Of a DNA stretch of 47,472 nt, positions 8,967 to 20,500 are shown in pieces (the first letter of the stretch is position 1; the number at the start of each line of letters is the position of its first letter). The notes below the pieces were generated by a model. That model was not told the DNA's origin, did not search any database, and was given only the letters and a program-made list of their open reading frames with translations. Made by a program: the position numbers and the translations under genes. The stretch spans positions 1 to 47,472 of the forward strand of contig WQZB01000037.1 of assembly GCA_009780955.1 (NCBI GenBank). Reading direction: 5' to 3'. Source of the DNA: Polyangiaceae bacterium (GTDB lineage: Bacteria; Myxococcota_A; Polyangia; Polyangiales; Polyangiaceae).

Positions 8967-9875
8967 TCATTCGCGGGCGCTTGAAATTTCGGCAATTTCG
9001 CTTTGGCTGAGTGCGATTTTACGAGCCGCCCAATTCTCTGCGAGGTGTGCGAGCGAACCCGTTCCTGGGATGGGCAGCATGGTTTTCGAGCGTGCGAGCA
9101 GCCACGCGATGGCAATCTGTGGAGCGGTCGCTTGGTGCTCTTCTGCAATACGAGTGATCGCGTGCGAAGTGGCTTGCTTCTGTCCTGGCACTGCAAGCGG
9201 GAAAAATGGCAAAAAAGCAATGCCTTTTTGCGCGCAGAAATCGACCATTATTTCCTGCCCTTGGACCATTCCAAGGGGAAACGACGAAAGGCGCTTTTCG
9301 CCGGCAGCCACGTTGTAAAGATTCTGCACGGTTACGATAGGCACTTTTGCGCACGCTTCGCGAAGCTGCGTGAGCGTGACGTTGCTTAGGCCAATGTTGC
9401 GGATTTTCCCTTCGTTCTTGAGTGCAATCATCCCATCGAGTGCTTCGTGAAACGATGCGCCTCCGTGTTCCATCCAGCGCAGGTGCGCAACGTCGACGTG
9501 ATCGAGGCCGAGCGTGCGAAGATCTTCTTCGCAACCTTGGCGAAGTTCGTTGGGCTTGATGAATGGCGCCCAGCTTTTGTCTTCTAGGCGCTTTCCACCG
9601 AGCTTCGTCGCGATGACGAGATCTTTCGGATAAGGGAAAAGCGCTTCTTTGATGAGCCGATTCGACACGAGCGGCCCGTAGTACCAAGACGTATCAACGA
9701 ATTGGATGCCGAGCTCGATGGCGCGCCGCAGCACCCCGCGCGCACGCTCTGGATCGGCGGGTTCACCCCACACTCCAGGGCCAGGAAGCTGCATGGCGCC
9801 GAAACCAAGGCGCCGAACGTTCAAGTCTCCGATGCGAATCCTGTCAGGGCCGTAGGCGAAATCGTTTTCGTTCAT
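8967..9875 (-). CDS. aldo/keto reductase family oxidoreductase
   Basis: The product of about 302 residues is an NADPH-dependent reductase of the aldo/keto reductase (TIM-barrel) superfamily. The catalytic tetrad is visible: Asp in FVDTSWYYG with the following Tyr, Lys in VIATKLGGK, and His in VDVAHLRWME. The C-terminal cofactor-binding part shows LPIPGTGSLAHLAEN. The ATG at 9875 was preferred; an ATG at 9896 adds seven residues and neither start has a clear ribosome binding site. The gene converges on cysS, with ten bases between the stops, and is divergent from carB. The substrate cannot be told from sequence. Confidence 0.9.
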   Translation of the reverse strand: MNENDFAYGPDRIRIGDLNVRRLGFGAMQLPGPGVWGEPADPERARGVLRRAIELGIQFVDTSWYYGPLVSNRLIKEALFPYPKDLVIATKLGGKRLEDKSWAPFIKPNELRQGCEEDLRTLGLDHVDVAHLRWMEHGGASFHEALDGMIALKNEGKIRNIGLSNVTLTQLREACAKVPIVTVQNLYNVAAGEKRLSSFPLGMVQGQEIMVDFCAQKGIAFLPFFPLAVPGQKQATSHAITRIAEEHQATAPQIAIAWLLARSKTMLPIPGTGSLAHLAENWAARKIALSQSEIAEISSARE

Positions 9876-9906
9876 GTTGGGCGCATCATGCAACAAGTTC
9901 GCTTTG

Positions 9907-9926
9907 GACCGCTTTCGATTTGACGC
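9907..9926 (+). repeat. dispersed GACCGCTTTC-family repeat, copy 2
   Basis: GACCGCTTTCGATTTGACGC is identical over 20 bases to the copies at 13300 and 22354, and with a leading G over 21 bases to the one at 13299. It lies between the aldo/keto reductase start and carB. Together with the copy at the carB stop it flanks carB as a direct repeat. Confidence 0.85.
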
Positions 9927-9980
9927 ACCCCTTTCGCCCCACCCGGACCCCTGCTAGGACGCCGCATCGGAGAACAGGCG

Positions 9981-12900
9981 GTGCCGCGACGACAAGATCT
10001 CGAAAAGATCCTCATCATTGGTGCAGGTCCCATTGTCATTGGTCAAGCTTGCGAGTTCGATTATTCGGGAACGCAAGGGGCGAAGGCACTTGCCGAAGAG
10101 GGCTACGAGGTCATTCTCGTCAACTCCAACCCGGCAACGATCATGACCGATCCGGAGCTTGCTGCCCGGACGTACATCGAGCCGCTCGAGCTCCGCACGC
10201 TCGAAGCCATCGTGGCGCGCGAACATCCTGATGCCATTTTGCCGACGCTCGGTGGGCAAACCGCGCTGAACCTTGCGCTCGGCCTGCACGAAAAAGGCGT
10301 GCTCAAAGCTTACAACGTGGAATTGCTCGGCGCGCGACCCGAATCGATCGCAAAAGCCGAAGATCGCGCATTGTTCAAAGCAGCCATGGAAAAAATTGGC
10401 TTGTCGTGTCCGAAAGCGGGCACCGCGCACTCGGTGAGTGAGGCTTGGGCCATTGTCAAAGACACGGGCTTCCCGGCCATTTTGCGGCCGTCGTTTACGT
10501 TGGGTGGTTCGGGCGGCGGCATCGCGAAAGACGCGAGCGAGTTCGAAACGAAAGTGGCCTGGGCGATCGCGCAGTCGCCAACCCACGAAGTGCTCATCGA
10601 GCAAAGCGTGCTTGGCTGGAAAGAATTCGAGCTCGAAGTCATTCGCGACAAAAAAGACAATTTCATTGTCGTCTGCTCCATCGAAAACATCGACCCCATG
10701 GGCGTGCACACGGGCGACTCGATCACCGTGGCCCCGGCCATGACATTGACAGACAAGGAATACCAACGCCTTCGCGATGCCGCACGCGCGGTCATGAACG
10801 AAATCGGCGTTGAAACCGGCGGCTCGAACGTCCAGTTTGCCGTCAACCCAAGCGATGGCAGCTTTCACGTGATCGAGATGAACCCGCGCGTGTCGCGGTC
10901 GAGCGCCCTGGCATCGAAAGCAACGGGCTATCCAATTGCCAAAGTCGCCTCGAAGCTCGCCGTTGGGTACACCCTCGACGAGCTCCGAAACGACATCACG
11001 GGTACGAGCGCCGCGTTCGAGCCGGTCATCGACTACGTTGTCGTGAAGTGGCCGCGTTTTGCGTTCGAAAAATTCCCCGGCGCCGATAGCACACTGGGAA
11101 CGCAAATGAAGAGCGTTGGCGAAGTGATGAGCATTGGCCGCACGTTCTGCGAGTCGCTTCAGAAAGCCGCGCGCTCGCTCGAAACGGCGCGCGATGGGCT
11201 CGAATCGCTCGTGGGCCGCGTCGACTACCGCGTGCTTGCCGAGCCGAAGAAGCAGCGCGATCTTGCGATGGAAGCGGCGGAAATCGAAACGCCGAAATCC
11301 TTGCCGCCGGCGAGCCGTGAAGAACTGCTTCGCGCGCTGCGCATCGTGGTGCCCGTGGGCCGTGCCGATCGCCTGTTTTACGTAGCCGATGCCATGCGCG
11401 CTGGGATTTCGCTCGAAGAGCTCGCGGAGGCGACGAAAATCGACCCATGGTTTTTGGCCCAGATTGAAAAAATTGCTCTTGCCGAGCAGCGCATCAAAAT
11501 TGGTGATTTGAATGCCGAATCGCTTCGTGAGTACAAGCGACTTGGTTTTTCGGACGCACAAATCGGCAAGCTTTGCGGGAGGCCGCCAGACGACCTTCGC
11601 GCGCTGCGAACGAAAGAAAACGTGCGCCCCGTTTATGCGCGCGTCGATACGTGCGCCGCCGAATTCGTCGCGCACACTCCTTATCTTTATTCCACGTTCG
11701 AGTCGGAAAGCGAAGCTTCGGCCAACCACGAAAAGAAGAAAATCGTCATTTTGGGCGGCGGCCCAAACCGCATTGGCCAGGGCATTGAATTCGATTACTG
11801 CTGCGTGCACGCCGTGGCGGCGCTGCGCGAGCTGGGGTTCGAGACCGTGATGGTCAACTGCAACCCCGAAACGGTGTCCACCGACTACGACACGTCCGAT
11901 CGCCTCTACTTCGAGCCGCTCACGCTCGAAGACGTGCTCGCGATTTGCGAGGAAGAAAAACCCGTCGGTGTGATTGTGCAGTTCGGCGGGCAAACGCCGC
12001 TAAAGCTCGCGGTGCCGCTCGAAAGAAACGGTATCAAGCTTCTCGGCACGAGCGCCGACGCCATCGATCGCGCCGAAGACCGCGGGCGGTTCGACGAAAT
12101 GCTCTCGAAGCTTTCGCTGCGCCGGCCGAAAAGCGGCATTGCAAGTGGCGTCGAAGAAGCTTTCCAAATCGCCGATCGTATTGGTTACCCGGTGCTCGTT
12201 CGGCCAAGCTACGTGCTTGGCGGCCGCGCCATGATGATTGCCTACAGCCGCGCCGAGCTCGAGGCCTACATCCACTACGCCGTGGAGGCCGCGCGTGATG
12301 CAGGCACGCAGGCCATTTTGGTCGATGAGTTCATCAAAGACGCCATCGAAGTCGATGTCGATTGCATTGCCGACAAGAAACGCGCGGTCATCGGCGGAGT
12401 CATGCAGCACATCGAAGAAGCCGGTGTGCACTCGGGTGACTCGTCGAGCGTTTTGCCTCCGCACTCGCTGTCGCCCGAAATCGTGATGTCCATCGAAGAG
12501 CAAACGCGCATGCTCGCCCGCGAGCTTGGTGTGGTGGGTCTCATGAACGTGCAGTTTGCAGTCAAAGGCCGTGACATCTACATTCTCGAGGTGAACCCAC
12601 GCGCAAGCCGCACTGTGCCGTTCGTGTCGAAGGCAACGGGGCGCCCGCTCGCGAAGATTGCCGCGAAGCTCATGGCCGGCATGACGCTCGACCAGCTTGG
12701 TCTCGACGACATCGAGGTGCCGCGCCACGTGGCGGTCAAGCAAAGCGTCTTTCCCTTTGCCAAGTTCCCGGGCGTCGACACCATTCTCGGTCCCGAAATG
12801 CGCTCGACCGGCGAGGTCATGGGCATTGCCGACACGTTTGCGCGTGCATTCTACAAGAGCATGCTCGCCTCGGGCCTCGACGTGCACCCGGCCGACAAGG

Positions 12901-13316
12901 CCGCGCATCGCCGCGTTTTCATAAGCGTCAAAGACGACGACAAGCCGGTAGCGTGCATCATCGCGCGCCGCATGCGCGCTGCTGGCTACGAAATCCTTGC
13001 GACGGGTGGCACGGCAGACGCCCTGCTGCGCGCCCGAATTCCTTGCGAGCGAATCAACAAAGTTGTGGAGGGCTCGCCTCACGTCGTGGATGCGATCCGA
13101 GGCGGAACCATCGCCATGGTTGTGAATACGACCATGGGAGCCGTCGAGGTGAAAGACAGCTATTCACTTCGGCGCCAAACACTGCTCGCAACCATTCCGT
13201 ACTTTACGACCATCGCCGCAGCGCTTGCGGCATGCGATGCCATCGAGTCCGCGCGAGGCGATTCGGGTGTGCATGTGCGGACACTACAAGAATGGGGCGG
13301 ACCGCTTTCGATTTGA
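9981..13316 (+). CDS. carB: carbamoyl-phosphate synthase large subunit
   Basis: The 1111-residue enzyme makes carbamoyl phosphate for pyrimidine and arginine synthesis, using ammonia from the small subunit CarA (not in the window). Both homologous halves are complete. The first begins [21 protein letters not shown] and the second [20 protein letters not shown], each with an ATP-grasp domain ([13 protein letters not shown] and [15 protein letters not shown]). The C-terminal MGS-like regulatory domain includes [19 protein letters not shown] and [19 protein letters not shown]. The start is GTG at 9981 with GGAGAA about eight bases upstream. The last residues GGPLSI and the stop codon are encoded by a copy of the dispersed repeat at 13300-13322, so the native tail after VRTLQEW seems to have been replaced. 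Confidence 0.97.
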   Translation: MPRRQDLEKILIIGAGPIVIGQACEFDYSGTQGAKALAEEGYEVILVNSNPATIMTDPELAARTYIEPLELRTLEAIVAREHPDAILPTLGGQTALNLALGLHEKGVLKAYNVELLGARPESIAKAEDRALFKAAMEKIGLSCPKAGTAHSVSEAWAIVKDTGFPAILRPSFTLGGSGGGIAKDASEFETKVAWAIAQSPTHEVLIEQSVLGWKEFELEVIRDKKDNFIVVCSIENIDPMGVHTGDSITVAPAMTLTDKEYQRLRDAARAVMNEIGVETGGSNVQFAVNPSDGSFHVIEMNPRVSRSSALASKATGYPIAKVASKLAVGYTLDELRNDITGTSAAFEPVIDYVVVKWPRFAFEKFPGADSTLGTQMKSVGEVMSIGRTFCESLQKAARSLETARDGLESLVGRVDYRVLAEPKKQRDLAMEAAEIETPKSLPPASREELLRALRIVVPVGRADRLFYVADAMRAGISLEELAEATKIDPWFLAQIEKIALAEQRIKIGDLNAESLREYKRLGFSDAQIGKLCGRPPDDLRALRTKENVRPVYARVDTCAAEFVAHTPYLYSTFESESEASANHEKKKIVILGGGPNRIGQGIEFDYCCVHAVAALRELGFETVMVNCNPETVSTDYDTSDRLYFEPLTLEDVLAICEEEKPVGVIVQFGGQTPLKLAVPLERNGIKLLGTSADAIDRAEDRGRFDEMLSKLSLRRPKSGIASGVEEAFQIADRIGYPVLVRPSYVLGGRAMMIAYSRAELEAYIHYAVEAARDAGTQAILVDEFIKDAIEVDVDCIADKKRAVIGGVMQHIEEAGVHSGDSSSVLPPHSLSPEIVMSIEEQTRMLARELGVVGLMNVQFAVKGRDIYILEVNPRASRTVPFVSKATGRPLAKIAAKLMAGMTLDQLGLDDIEVPRHVAVKQSVFPFAKFPGVDTILGPEMRSTGEVMGIADTFARAFYKSMLASGLDVHPADKAAHRRVFISVKDDDKPVACIIARRMRAAGYEILATGGTADALLRARIPCERINKVVEGSPHVVDAIRGGTIAMVVNTTMGAVEVKDSYSLRRQTLLATIPYFTTIAAALAACDAIESARGDSGVHVRTLQEWGGPLSI

Positions 13317-13322
13317 CGCGAT
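13300..13322 (+). repeat. dispersed GACCGCTTTC-family repeat, copy 3, overlapping carB stop
   Basis: GACCGCTTTCGATTTGACGC continuing GAT is the fullest plus-oriented copy. It supplies the final carB codons (Pro-Leu-Ser-Ile) and the TGA, and then fills most of the nine-base convergent gap to the next gene's stop at 13326. Confidence 0.9.
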
Positions 13323-13325
13323 TTT

Positions 13326-14555
13326 TCAGCGTCGCACGCGATTGCGATGGCCATCGAGGGCGTCGAGCTCGGTGCTCGCAAGATCGAGATCGTGGTGAAT
13401 GGCAATTCGCAGCCGGTTGCTCATGTTTATGTCGCGTACGGTGGCAAGCGCGGTGTCGATGCGAACGCGCGCATCGGAATCTCGCGAGTGACTTAGAACG
13501 CGGGCGGCTGCCGTACGAAGCTCGACATCCGCATCGGGATCTTCGAGAACAGTCCAGAGATCGGCCGAGTCGAACGCGGATCCCCGATAGCCGCTAGACT
13601 GCAAGAGCATTTGGCCAGCCACGTCAAGGCGAGCGAGCCAATCGCGTGGGTGCTCACCGTGGCGGCGCAGAGCATCCATGTGCTCGCCAATGTCGGTTTT
13701 GTGTGGGCCATTGCCTCGAGCGCGGTTCACCGCAGACATGATCTGCACCTGAAGGATGCTCATGGCTTCGTCGCTGAGGCCGCGCCATCGGCCTGCTGCC
13801 GGCACATCGATGCACGGTGCGTTCGGCTTCAGCGTTCGAACCTTCACGCAACCTTTGTGGCGATCGATGCCGGTCACCTGGGCGTAAGGAATGTTGGGTG
13901 ATGCACCCATTTCAAGAAAAAGCTGCAGGCCTTTGGGCGTCATGACGATGTCCGGCTTGCTGCTCACGTGCGCACCCAGGCTGAAGGCGATGGCAAGAAG
14001 GAAGGAGACGAACGTGATCGGTACGCTTACGATGAGAAGGATCCCAGGGGTGGACCAAACAACGAGAACGCCGATCACCATAACAATGCGCGCAACGGTT
14101 GCGGCTTTGTGCGTTGCATTCCACGCCGCGCGAAACCCAATGGTGCCGAAGCCGTCGTGGCCGATGCCAAGCGCTTTGCGGATCCGTTCGGCATCGGTTT
14201 CGTGCTCAACCTCGATTGACACGGGTTCGTCGCGGTCGGTCAAATCCAGCGTAAGAAGCACGCCATCGCTCGTGCGCGCGGTGGTGGCTCCGGTGATCGA
14301 GCGCGCGAGAATGTACGTCGAGCGAACGCTGACATTCTTCACGTCGACAAAGCCCGGACCGCATTCGATCTCGGCCTGCTGTTTGCGCCGCTGCCGCCAT
14401 GGCACAAAGCCCACGACGATGAACGCCGCTGCCGCGAGGCAGAAGATAAGCCATTCGGAGGTCGCCAAGGCGACAGTCATGACAGCAAGCGGGGCTGCAT
14501 AAGGCAGAAAGCGAGCGAGCCAAGTGCCTTGGGGGTCGAGAAACGCGGCTCGCAT
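13326..14555 (-). CDS. membrane protein with cytoplasmic domains and HEAT-like C-terminus, function unknown
   Basis: No family was recognised. The 409-residue protein has two pairs of membrane segments: residues about 16-50 (YAAPLAVMTVALATSEWLI onward) and about 150-195 (IVMVIGVLVVWSTPGILLI onward). Each pair is followed by a similar-sized beta-rich domain that may be PH-like (IECGPGFVDVKNVSV; DIVMTPKGLQLFLEMGASPN). The last 90 residues are helical with one HEAT-like unit (LEDPDADVELRTAAARVLS). The layout suggests a duplicated membrane-plus-PH-like module. The gene converges on carB with the dispersed repeat between them. Confidence 0.7.
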   Translation of the reverse strand: MRAAFLDPQGTWLARFLPYAAPLAVMTVALATSEWLIFCLAAAAFIVVGFVPWRQRRKQQAEIECGPGFVDVKNVSVRSTYILARSITGATTARTSDGVLLTLDLTDRDEPVSIEVEHETDAERIRKALGIGHDGFGTIGFRAAWNATHKAATVARIVMVIGVLVVWSTPGILLIVSVPITFVSFLLAIAFSLGAHVSSKPDIVMTPKGLQLFLEMGASPNIPYAQVTGIDRHKGCVKVRTLKPNAPCIDVPAAGRWRGLSDEAMSILQVQIMSAVNRARGNGPHKTDIGEHMDALRRHGEHPRDWLARLDVAGQMLLQSSGYRGSAFDSADLWTVLEDPDADVELRTAAARVLSHSRDSDARVRIDTALATVRDINMSNRLRIAIHHDLDLASTELDALDGHRNRVRR

Positions 14556-14625
14556 AAGTGCTCAAACGATAGAGGCATCGCAGCCAATCCAGCAACCATG
14601 GTAGAATGGCAATAAAGCGCTGCTA

Positions 14626-15135
14626 ATGGCCAAGTCGAAGTACACGCTCGAGCCGCTGCTCCAGCACCGTGGTCGCAAAGTCGACGACGCGAAAACCGAG
14701 CTCGGCTCGGCGGTGCGCAACCGTGAAAGCGCGGCGGCGGCGAAAGCGCGCGCCGAACAAATTCGTGTCGAGGCCGAAGCGCGTGCTACTGCCACGCGCG
14801 CCGCCGAGGCTGAGCGCCTTGGTCGTGGCGAGTTGCGTGCAGTCGATCTTGTGCGCGCACACGGTTGGGAGCACGCCGTGCAAGCCGAAAAAGTAACACT
14901 CGAGCACGCGGTGGACGAGGCCGAAGAGCACCTCGATCAAGCCCGTAACAAGGAAACACACGCACGCGTTGGGCTCGCGCAGAAAATGGCCGATAGGGAC
15001 GTGGTGGTGAAAGACAAAGATCGGTTTATGAGTCGCGTTCGGCGCAAAGTCGAGGCCGCAGAAGAGGAAGCCGCCGAAGAAGCCTGGGGCGGCGTGCATA
15101 TCAACGCCAAAGGCAATTCGCCGGTGCGCGGATGA
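14626..15135 (+). CDS. FliJ/YscO-like coiled-coil protein
   Basis: The 169-residue product is almost entirely a charged Ala/Glu/Arg-rich coiled coil. It opens with YTLEPLLQHRGRKVDDAKTE, the pattern typical of FliJ (flagellar export) and of the related YscO stalk proteins of type III secretion. No other flagellar or secretion gene is present in the window, so the assignment is structural only; it could be an unrelated coiled coil. The stop overlaps the start of the lytic transglycosylase gene (ATGA), making it the first gene of a four-gene overlapping operon that ends with addA. A TAGAAT near 14600 might be a -10 element, but no matching -35 was found. Confidence 0.6.
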   Translation: MAKSKYTLEPLLQHRGRKVDDAKTELGSAVRNRESAAAAKARAEQIRVEAEARATATRAAEAERLGRGELRAVDLVRAHGWEHAVQAEKVTLEHAVDEAEEHLDQARNKETHARVGLAQKMADRDVVVKDKDRFMSRVRRKVEAAEEEAAEEAWGGVHINAKGNSPVRG

Positions 15136-17513
15136 CGACACAACGGGCATCGCTGCGTGGCTTGCATGCCTTGCTTGCATGCGCGATCGCTGTGGGGTGT
15201 CGTTCAGGTTCTACCTCACCGCCGCCAAGCGTTGGTGCTCCCACGAAGGCCGAGGCGTCGCCAGCGGCTCTGGTGCTGCCAGCCATTCCGGCGGTGCACG
15301 TTCTGCTCGACGATCCGCGCCTTTTAGCCACGCGCAATTTCGATCGCGACAAAGATTGGGCATCGGCCGCACGCTCGATACAAAAGGCGCGTCCTTCTGA
15401 TTTGTCGGCCACAGAAGCATGCGGGTGGGACTACCTCGAGGGGCGCTACCAGCTCGTAAGCGGCGATGCCATTGCCGCTGCGGAATCGTTTGGCCGCGCC
15501 GAGGCCGATGTGTGCCCGCTTGCATCCTACGCGCATCTCCGAGCCGCTCAGTCGCTTGCGCGTGCCGGTCACCCCGATCTTGCTATGGCAAAGGCACGCC
15601 TCGTCCCTTCGAACTTTCCGGTTCAAGGCGAAGTAGAGCTCGTGGTGGCCGAGTCGCTTGCGGCGAAGGGCGATAGGGCAGGTGCGCTGCCTCTTTGGCA
15701 AGCGTGGCTTTCAAAGAACCCGCGCGGATTGCGCTGGGTCGACACTTCGGTGCGCATTGCCAACGCCCTTCTCGATGGCGTAGCCGGTTCGACCGACGAT
15801 CGCGTGAGCCGCGCGCGCGATGCGTACGACCTCGCTACCAAGGTTGTCACCGAGGCGCCGAAGCTCGCCGAGTCTTCGGGGGCAACTGCCGCGCGCGCTC
15901 GAGCGGTTTTATCTTTGCGAGGCAAAGACTCGTCGATTTCCGAAGCGCTTTCTGACGCTGAGCGCGCTCGGCAAGCGCAGGGGTGGCTCGATGCAGGCGA
16001 GCCCGCCAAGGCTTTTGAGCTCGCCAGTGCCGTTCTTGCTTTGTCCCTTGCTACGACGAAAACGACGAGAGGCGTGGCGTGCCGCGCAGCCATGACGCGC
16101 GCGAATGCGGCCGCGAAAATGAAGACCACCAAGGTCGACGCGTGGGCCGATGCCGTGGCTGCGTGCGAAGGGGAGCCGGAGCTCGTCACGGCTCTATTTC
16201 AAGGAGCCAAGGCCAAGGCGAGCAAAGATCCGCAAGCATCGATTGATTGGTACGCGCGCATCGAACAGCTTTTTCCAACGCACAGGCTTGCCGACGACGC
16301 GCGCTATCGCGCAGCATTGCTCGTTCTTGGTGACACCCGAGAAGGCCAAGACAAGCGCGCCGAGCAAATGCTCCTTACGCTCGCCGATGCGTACCCCACG
16401 GGTGACATGCGCGCGGAAGCTATTTTCCGCGTTGCACTAGGAAAAATCCAACAGCGTAATTGGGACGAGGCCAAGCCTTTGCTCGATCGCGTGATCGACA
16501 TCGCGCAGAAAGACCGGCACGCGGCAGCCCTTGCGCGCGCGGCCTACTTCCGGGCGCGCGCATCAGGAGGAGCAGGAGACATCGATGACGAGAAGAACCG
16601 CCTTGCCGCGGTGCTTCGAGATTTTCCGCTTGCATATTACATGCTTCTTGCGCATGCGCGCCTCCTGGCGCTCGACCCCGAGCTTGCGCAGCGCGTGCTG
16701 AAGGACGCCGTGGCGCGCGACAACGAGGGCGTGTTCCCATCGCATCCGCTGCCGGTGCTCGCGTCGGCGGGTGTGCTTCGCGGCATTGCACTTCTCGAAG
16801 TGGGCGAGGTCGATGCGGCCAAGCGCGAGTTTTCAGCGACAGGCGCACTTGCCGAGGGCGCTGATTCCGAAGGGGTGTGGGCGATCTCTGCAATCTACAA
16901 TCGTGTCGGTTTGCCGGAGCTTGGCCATGCGTTTTCGCGGGGCAAACAACCTGCAGAATTTTTCTCGCACTACCCGGAGGGCAAGTGGCGCACTGCGTGG
17001 GAGGCCGCATACCCGCGTGCGTTCGAGCCAGTCGTCGTTCAAGCATGCACGGAAAACGCGCTGCCCACTTCACTCGCGTGGGCGATCATGCGCGAAGAAT
17101 CGAGCTTTGTCGCCGACGTGAAAAGCCATGCGAACGCATTTGGACTCATGCAGCTCATCGTGCCCACGGCAAAGCGTGTGGCAGAAGGAACCTTGCTGCC
17201 GTTCGATGAGGCCTCGCTCAAGAACCCCGAGGTATCGATTGCGCTTGGAACGAGCCTTCTCTCGAAGCTGCAAGCATCGCATGGGCATCTGGCGCTTGCC
17301 GTTGGCGCGTACAACGCGGGCTCGCCAGCGGTCAACCGTTGGGTAGCGGCGCGGGGCAATGAAGATCTCGACGTGTTCGTGGAGCTTGTGCCATTCGAAG
17401 AAACGCGCAACTACATCAAGCGCGTGCTCGCAAGCCAAGCTGCCTACGCCTATCTTTACGACAAGGCAACGCTTGCCACCTCGCTCGATCTTTCCTTCAG
17501 GGTTTCGCGTTGA
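15132..17513 (+). CDS. Slt-type lytic transglycosylase lipoprotein
   Basis: The 793-residue product has a lipoprotein signal (LLACAIAVGC), a Pro/Ala-rich tether and a long alpha-superhelical region with TPR-like helices. The C-terminus is a Slt-type transglycosylase domain. The catalytic Glu is in AIMREESSF (about residue 656), followed by HANAFGLMQLIVPTA and LAVGAYNAGSPAVNRW, the standard motifs of this fold. Such enzymes cleave the MurNAc-GlcNAc bond of peptidoglycan to form 1,6-anhydro ends; the domain order resembles Slt70. The lipobox suggests anchoring to the outer membrane. Its start overlaps the upstream coiled-coil gene, and its TGA overlaps the TTG start of addB. Confidence 0.9.
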   Translation: MTTQRASLRGLHALLACAIAVGCRSGSTSPPPSVGAPTKAEASPAALVLPAIPAVHVLLDDPRLLATRNFDRDKDWASAARSIQKARPSDLSATEACGWDYLEGRYQLVSGDAIAAAESFGRAEADVCPLASYAHLRAAQSLARAGHPDLAMAKARLVPSNFPVQGEVELVVAESLAAKGDRAGALPLWQAWLSKNPRGLRWVDTSVRIANALLDGVAGSTDDRVSRARDAYDLATKVVTEAPKLAESSGATAARARAVLSLRGKDSSISEALSDAERARQAQGWLDAGEPAKAFELASAVLALSLATTKTTRGVACRAAMTRANAAAKMKTTKVDAWADAVAACEGEPELVTALFQGAKAKASKDPQASIDWYARIEQLFPTHRLADDARYRAALLVLGDTREGQDKRAEQMLLTLADAYPTGDMRAEAIFRVALGKIQQRNWDEAKPLLDRVIDIAQKDRHAAALARAAYFRARASGGAGDIDDEKNRLAAVLRDFPLAYYMLLAHARLLALDPELAQRVLKDAVARDNEGVFPSHPLPVLASAGVLRGIALLEVGEVDAAKREFSATGALAEGADSEGVWAISAIYNRVGLPELGHAFSRGKQPAEFFSHYPEGKWRTAWEAAYPRAFEPVVVQACTENALPTSLAWAIMREESSFVADVKSHANAFGLMQLIVPTAKRVAEGTLLPFDEASLKNPEVSIALGTSLLSKLQASHGHLALAVGAYNAGSPAVNRWVAARGNEDLDVFVELVPFEETRNYIKRVLASQAAYAYLYDKATLATSLDLSFRVSR

Positions 17514-20500
17514 CGGGCGCACCGAACCCGGAAAAATCTGAGGTTCTTTTCATCGTGCCCGGTGAGCGGCACATCGAGCGGCTCGCGCGCGACGGGAAAA
17601 AAGCAGAAACGCGCGCATCCCTTCGATCGCGCCTCGTTGCGGCGCTTTTGCCCGCTGTGCCGTTTGTTGGAGCGCACGAATGCCGCCTTGTGCTGGGCAT
17701 GACGCTCGACCGCTTTCGATATGGGGCACCCACAAGGGGTGCCCCTACAACCAACGAAACGCATATTTTCGTAGGGGCGTATGGCCATACGCCCCTACCC
17801 GCAGTCGCGTCTCCCGCGTTGGCGAACGCATTCGTAGGGGCGCAGCATGCTGCGCCCCTACCCGCAATCGCGTCTGCTTCGTGGACGGCCACCGTGACGG
17901 CGATCGACAAGGCCATTTCGACGTTGCGCGCACGTGGCGTAACGGCTTCCATGCTCGAGCGCGTGGCATCGCGGAGCCGGGGCGTGCTCGCGCAAAGGGC
18001 CGGCGTTATCGGAGCGGCCATGGCAACGCTCGATGAGCGTTTGGCAAGCTTCGGTGTGCGTGACGAGCGGCTCGCTCGGGGCATGCTCGCGCAGGCCATC
18101 GCAGCGTCGAGTGCCGACAATCTGGCGCTGGTGATCGGTGCTACGCGCCTTCGTGCGCGATGGCTGCTTGCTTGGGATCCCATGGATCTCGCGTGGTGGC
18201 GCGCGATCGACGAAAAATTCTCGCCTTTGGGCTTTGCGCGCATCGTGCTGCCTGCCTTTGAACGTCGTCTCGAGGCCGAACGCGAGCGCGATCCGCTCGA
18301 GGCGCTCGCAGATGACATCGCGCGCATGCTCGATGCGCCACCGGAAAGCGAACCCATTGCGTCCGTGCTTGGCGATCTCTCGCTATCCGCGAACTGCTCG
18401 TTTGCACCCGATCTCGATCGCATCGCGCTCGTGAGTGCAGCCAATGCGGCTGTGCAGGCGCGCGAAGCGGCGGCAGCCGTGAGCCATGCGCTGCACCGTG
18501 GTGCACGAATCGAGCGCGTGGTCATAGCTTTCCCTGCCATCGAGGAGACGTCGCTCGGGCCGCTTCGTCGTGCGCTCGACGATGTAACAATCGCGTCGTT
18601 TTGCCATCACGGGCCCCCGTCTTTGCAATCGCCTGCTGTTGCGTGTGCCTTGGCAATACTCGATGTTGCCGAAACGCTTTCACGGCGAGAGGTGGCGCGC
18701 CTATTTCGGTCTGGCTATGTCGATCCGGCAAGACTTGCTCCGGCCGGAGTTCCCGCGCGCGATGCCGCCGGTGCGCTCGTGCGAATCGCGCAAAAGCTAG
18801 AAAGCCGCGCCACGGCAGCTGGCAGCGATCCAGCAGCACGCCTCATTGAAACGGTAATCGGACATGGCTCGCAACGCGTCCACGATGCCCTAGCTGCGCT
18901 CGACCTTGCGATGGTGAGAAGCTTTGCGAAGGTGCTCGCAATGCATGCAAAGTGCAAAACGCGGCAAGATCGAATCGTGGCGGCGCGCGCGATTTGGAGC
19001 GCGCTTGGCATTGGCGCGCAAGCCGGACGCGGGGGACTGCCCGTCTTTGGCCGGGACGAGGCTATAGCGGGCGCGGCGCGTGCTCTGCGCGATGCCATCG
19101 CGTGGGATGCTAGCGCCTGGGATGCTCTGGTCTCGGCGATGGATCTCTACGAGACGACGGCGCATCGGGCAGCGGCATTGGGCGAACCCGTGGGCCCGGA
19201 CCAATTCCGTGCAGAATTCACGCTTTTGCTCGACACGCCGGGGGTGCAGCCGAACGCGGGCCGCGCAGGCGCCGTGCGCATCGCCCGCCTCGCCGACGTG
19301 GTGGGTGACGAGCTCGACCTGCTCGTGATTCTCGATGCGAACGAACGGCGGCTGCTGCGAGACGAGCCCAATGAAGCACTCGTTTCTGGCGCGCTCACGA
19401 AAGCGCTTTCGCAAGTGTGCGATGTGCGCACAATGCCAACCGAGCGCCGTGTGCGCGATCTTTGTGCGCTAGGTGCAAGTGCGTCGGAAGCAGCGCGCGT
19501 CGTCATGATCTCGGTGCGTGAAGATGCTGCGGGAGCGCCGCTTTTACCATCGCCGGTGGTCACATCGCTTCAACGTGCTGGGGGCGCGATGAATCGCGCC
19601 CCTACAACCACGCCTATCGTAGGGGCGCCATTCATCGCGCCCCACCGCGGCATTTCGGATGTAGGGGCGTATGGCCATACGCCCCTACGAAATATGCGTG
19701 TTGAAAACGGTGTGGCGTTGCGAATTCGGCGCGAACGCGAGCGCGAAGGTTTTTTTTTGGCTCCGTCCAGGCCGCGTTCCGATGTGATTGGGCAACTGGT
19801 TTCAACACCAACCGTGCGCGCGGCGCTTGCCCAGTCGACTGGCGGTGGGCAGCGTGCCCTTAGCATTACGGCGCTCGAGCGCTTTGCTCGATGCCCGTTT
19901 CATGGATTTGCGCACGCCGTGATTGTCGCGCGTGAAACGCATGCGCAAGGGGAGCTGCCCGATGCACGCGAACAAGGTTTGCTCGTGCATGAGGCGCTTG
20001 CGGCGGCATTTGATGCAACACGCATCTTTTGGCCTGAGCGACCTCGCGATCTCCGCGCCATCGTCGACGCAGGACTTCGTGCGGCCGACGAAATTTTTGA
20101 CCGTTGGCAAGGGCATGCACCACTTCGAGCCGTGGTGAGGCTCTCCGTGCGTGAATCTGTGCGCGCCTTGCTCACGAGCGCCGCTGCTGATGACAGGTGG
20201 AATTTTGAGGCGGCTGAGCAGTCTTTTGGCGGCCGCGAAGGTCGCGCTTGGCCAGATTTCGTCATCGAAGGCGAGCATGATCGGTTGGTCTTGCGCGGCA
20301 CAATCGACCGCATCGATCGCGGCCGCGAAGGCTTGCGAATTGTAGACTACAAGCGAAGCAAGAATGCCGTCCGCGAGCTCGCAAAAGGCCTCGGCACGAC
20401 GGCGCTTCAGGTGCCACTTTACGCGTGCGTGTCAGCCAACGTGCTCTCCTGCGAAGCAACGGGAACGTACTTGCCCAGCAAACCAGGTGACACTCTCGAT

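Noticed and set aside
9954-11993. 679-residue open frame antisense to carB, and a further 360-residue one at 12000-13082
   Set aside because: Both mirror the strongly biased codons of carB; composition is Arg/His/Phe/Ala-rich without domains, and carB itself is unmistakable.
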